A stretch of 19,116 bases of DNA. Source: Gryganskiella cystojenkinii. Taxonomy: Eukaryota > Mortierellomycota > Mortierellomycetes > Mortierellales > Mortierellaceae. Made by a program: the position numbers and the translations under genes. How positions within the stretch are numbered: the stretch's first letter is position 1; each line of letters starts with the position of its first letter. Positions 17,984 through 19,116 of this stretch are shown here, piece by piece. The stretch is from the NCBI GenBank assembly GCA_015852425.1, contig JAAAIG010000754.1, positions 1 through 19,116 of the forward strand, in the 5' to 3' direction. The notes beneath the pieces were generated by a model. The model did not search any database, was not told where the DNA came from, and saw nothing but the letters and a program-made list of their open reading frames with translations.

Positions 17984-18690
17984 GGCGCCAATCGTGCTTG
18001 TAGATTGTTTGTCAATGGTATAGCTGGGTGTGTTACTCGTACTGGTAGTGAGATATGGGGAGAAAAATAGCGTGGTGATGAAGATATGCTTTGGCAAGAG
18101 TAAAAATTGAACAAGAAAGAGTCAGAAGTGGGGAAAAGAAAGTTGTTTGTTCAGAATATGATTATCAACTGTCATAAGCCAGACCATCGCCATGTCAACA
18201 GCCATCCATCCCGGTCTCATCCCAACTGGCAGGCAAAGCAACAACAAGGTGTAAAATCGAGTTCAAGTTCGAGGCAAACAAAAGGCGCAAAGGACAGATT
18301 GATGGTGTCGCGAGACTTTTTTTTTCTCTTCTGGTTTTTTGCTGCTTTGTCCCTCTCCCTCCCTTTCCCCCTCCCTTTCCCTATTGATGAATCAGGGAAG
18401 AAAGGGACGGTTGAGGATAATACCAGAGTTCCAAAACGACGACAGACGGCAATGTTTGACAACGGTCACGAGAATATTAAGAAAAGCCGATTTCCAGGAT
18501 CTGTCAACATGGTTACACTGGAAACTAGAACGATTCGGAGCAGGCCCAAGTCCTGTCGCGTCCCAGGCCGGCTGCCTCCTTTTTTATTTATTGTTCTGAA
18601 AATACATGGTTTTTTGCTTGCTAACCTGGTTGGTGGCACCCCACGGAAAGAGGCAGTCACAGAAGTGATAGGGTCCAAATAACTTCCGTT
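17984..18690. promoter_or_regulatory. Upstream region of the coiled-coil gene
   Basis: No supported gene. The strip 18316-18382 is a strong pyrimidine tract on the plus strand (CTCTCCCTCCC, TTTCCCCCTCCC) and may be part of a promoter for a gene to the right or a purine tract for the minus-strand gene. Open frames crossing here lack ATG starts or family motifs. Confidence 0.4.
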
Positions 18691-18800
18691 ACCTCTGTCC
18701 CGCAGCTCCATCCGTTACTTCTGCTCCCTCAGCTCCAGACCTCTGTCCGTCATCATCCTGTCGTCTATCTGTCATCATCCTCTGTCTGTCTTTCTGTGCC
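18691..18800. repeat. CTCC/CATC-rich imperfect repeats
   Basis: Short motifs recur in this strip: CCGTTAC(C/T)TCTG twice (18688 and 18712), CAGCTCCA twice (18705 and 18731), and GTCATCATCCT twice (18749 and 18771), each with small changes. They form a degenerate C/T-rich repeat with no recognised function. Confidence 0.55.
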
Positions 18801-18928
18801 ACTATCATGGAACAAGAGGCTATAACGCCTTCGCTTTAGCGTTGCGTGTAGGTTTTGTTTTCTGTTGTCGCAACCATGAACTTGATCCGTCAGGAACAAC
18901 ACTCAACTAATGCATTTTATTTCTTTAG

Positions 18929-19116
18929 ACATGTTGCACATTAACCACCCCTAACGACGTTCCTCATATCGTTATATCTAGACTCCTGCATATCATTTTA
19001 TGCGCCGCAATGACTATGAGGTTGACTCTACGAAGAAGACTCTCTGTCCTGAGGTTGCTGATCGATCAGCTGGAACAAATGGAGGCCTTAAGGTATTACA
19101 ACTTGACAATGAGTGG
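18929..19116 (+). other. Possible partial exon running off the right edge
   Basis: A perfect-looking acceptor (TTATTTCTTTAG ending 18928) is followed by a frame open for 62 codons to the edge, reading NDVPHIVISRLLHIILC, then LLIDQLEQMEALRYY. In the +2 frame, an ATG at 19000 also stays open to the edge (MRRNDYEVDSTKKTL). No family was recognised and the two frames cannot both be real, so this is only a pointer to a gene that may continue beyond the window. Confidence 0.2.

Noticed and set aside
18107..18682. A 191-codon plus-strand open frame right of the coiled-coil gene
   Set aside because: It begins at a TTG, is low-complexity, crosses a long C/T tract and has no recognisable domain.
1..19116. 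CRISPR arrays, bacterial operons, ribosome binding sites or phage defence genes
   Set aside because: Spliced genes, spliceosomal proteins and polyadenylation signals show this is fungal nuclear DNA; no regularly spaced direct repeats other than the LRR-coding array were seen.

Overview
The window looks like nuclear DNA of a filamentous fungus, most likely an early-diverging lineage such as Mortierellomycotina. This is inferred from three things. The genes carry GT-AG introns that are mostly 70-118 bp. Their leaders are pyrimidine-rich. An F-box gene is followed by many near-identical 28-residue leucine-rich repeats, a gene type I associate with Mortierella. The exact taxon cannot be fixed from sequence reading alone.

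Layout. 1-1306: no supported gene, but a 175-bp MITE-like element with pogo/Fot1-style terminal inverted repeats (435-609, flanked by TA). 1307-2872 (+): F-box plus 15 ribonuclease-inhibitor-type LRRs. About 3190-4149 (-): a decayed berberine-bridge-type FAD oxidase pseudogene with frameshifts, a stop and a 14-base G run. 4808-7297 (+): a five-exon class A FAD monooxygenase (phenol hydroxylase/TfdB type). 7580-8671 (+): Cu/Zn superoxide dismutase, three exons, with an unusually long first intron. 9128-9820 (-): a GNAT acetyltransferase. 10634-11733 (-): U1 snRNP protein C, five exons. 12195-14348 (+): splicing factor PRP17/CDC40, five exons. 14502-15443 (-): an acidic protein with a possible BTB/POZ fold. 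15699-17983 (-): a 705-residue low-complexity and coiled-coil protein, three exons. 17984-19116: intergenic, with a possible exon running off the right edge.

Most genes are ordinary single-copy housekeeping or accessory genes, and I found no convincing undescribed system. The points most worth a second look are the repeat homogenisation in the F-box/LRR gene, the MITE, the FAD oxidase pseudogene beside an intact FAD monooxygenase, the head-to-head pair of two spliceosome genes (461 bp between start codons), and a perfect AP-1/Yap-type palindrome inside the long SOD intron. All exon joins were derived by hand from reading-frame continuity, splice consensus and family motifs. No search or RNA evidence was available.
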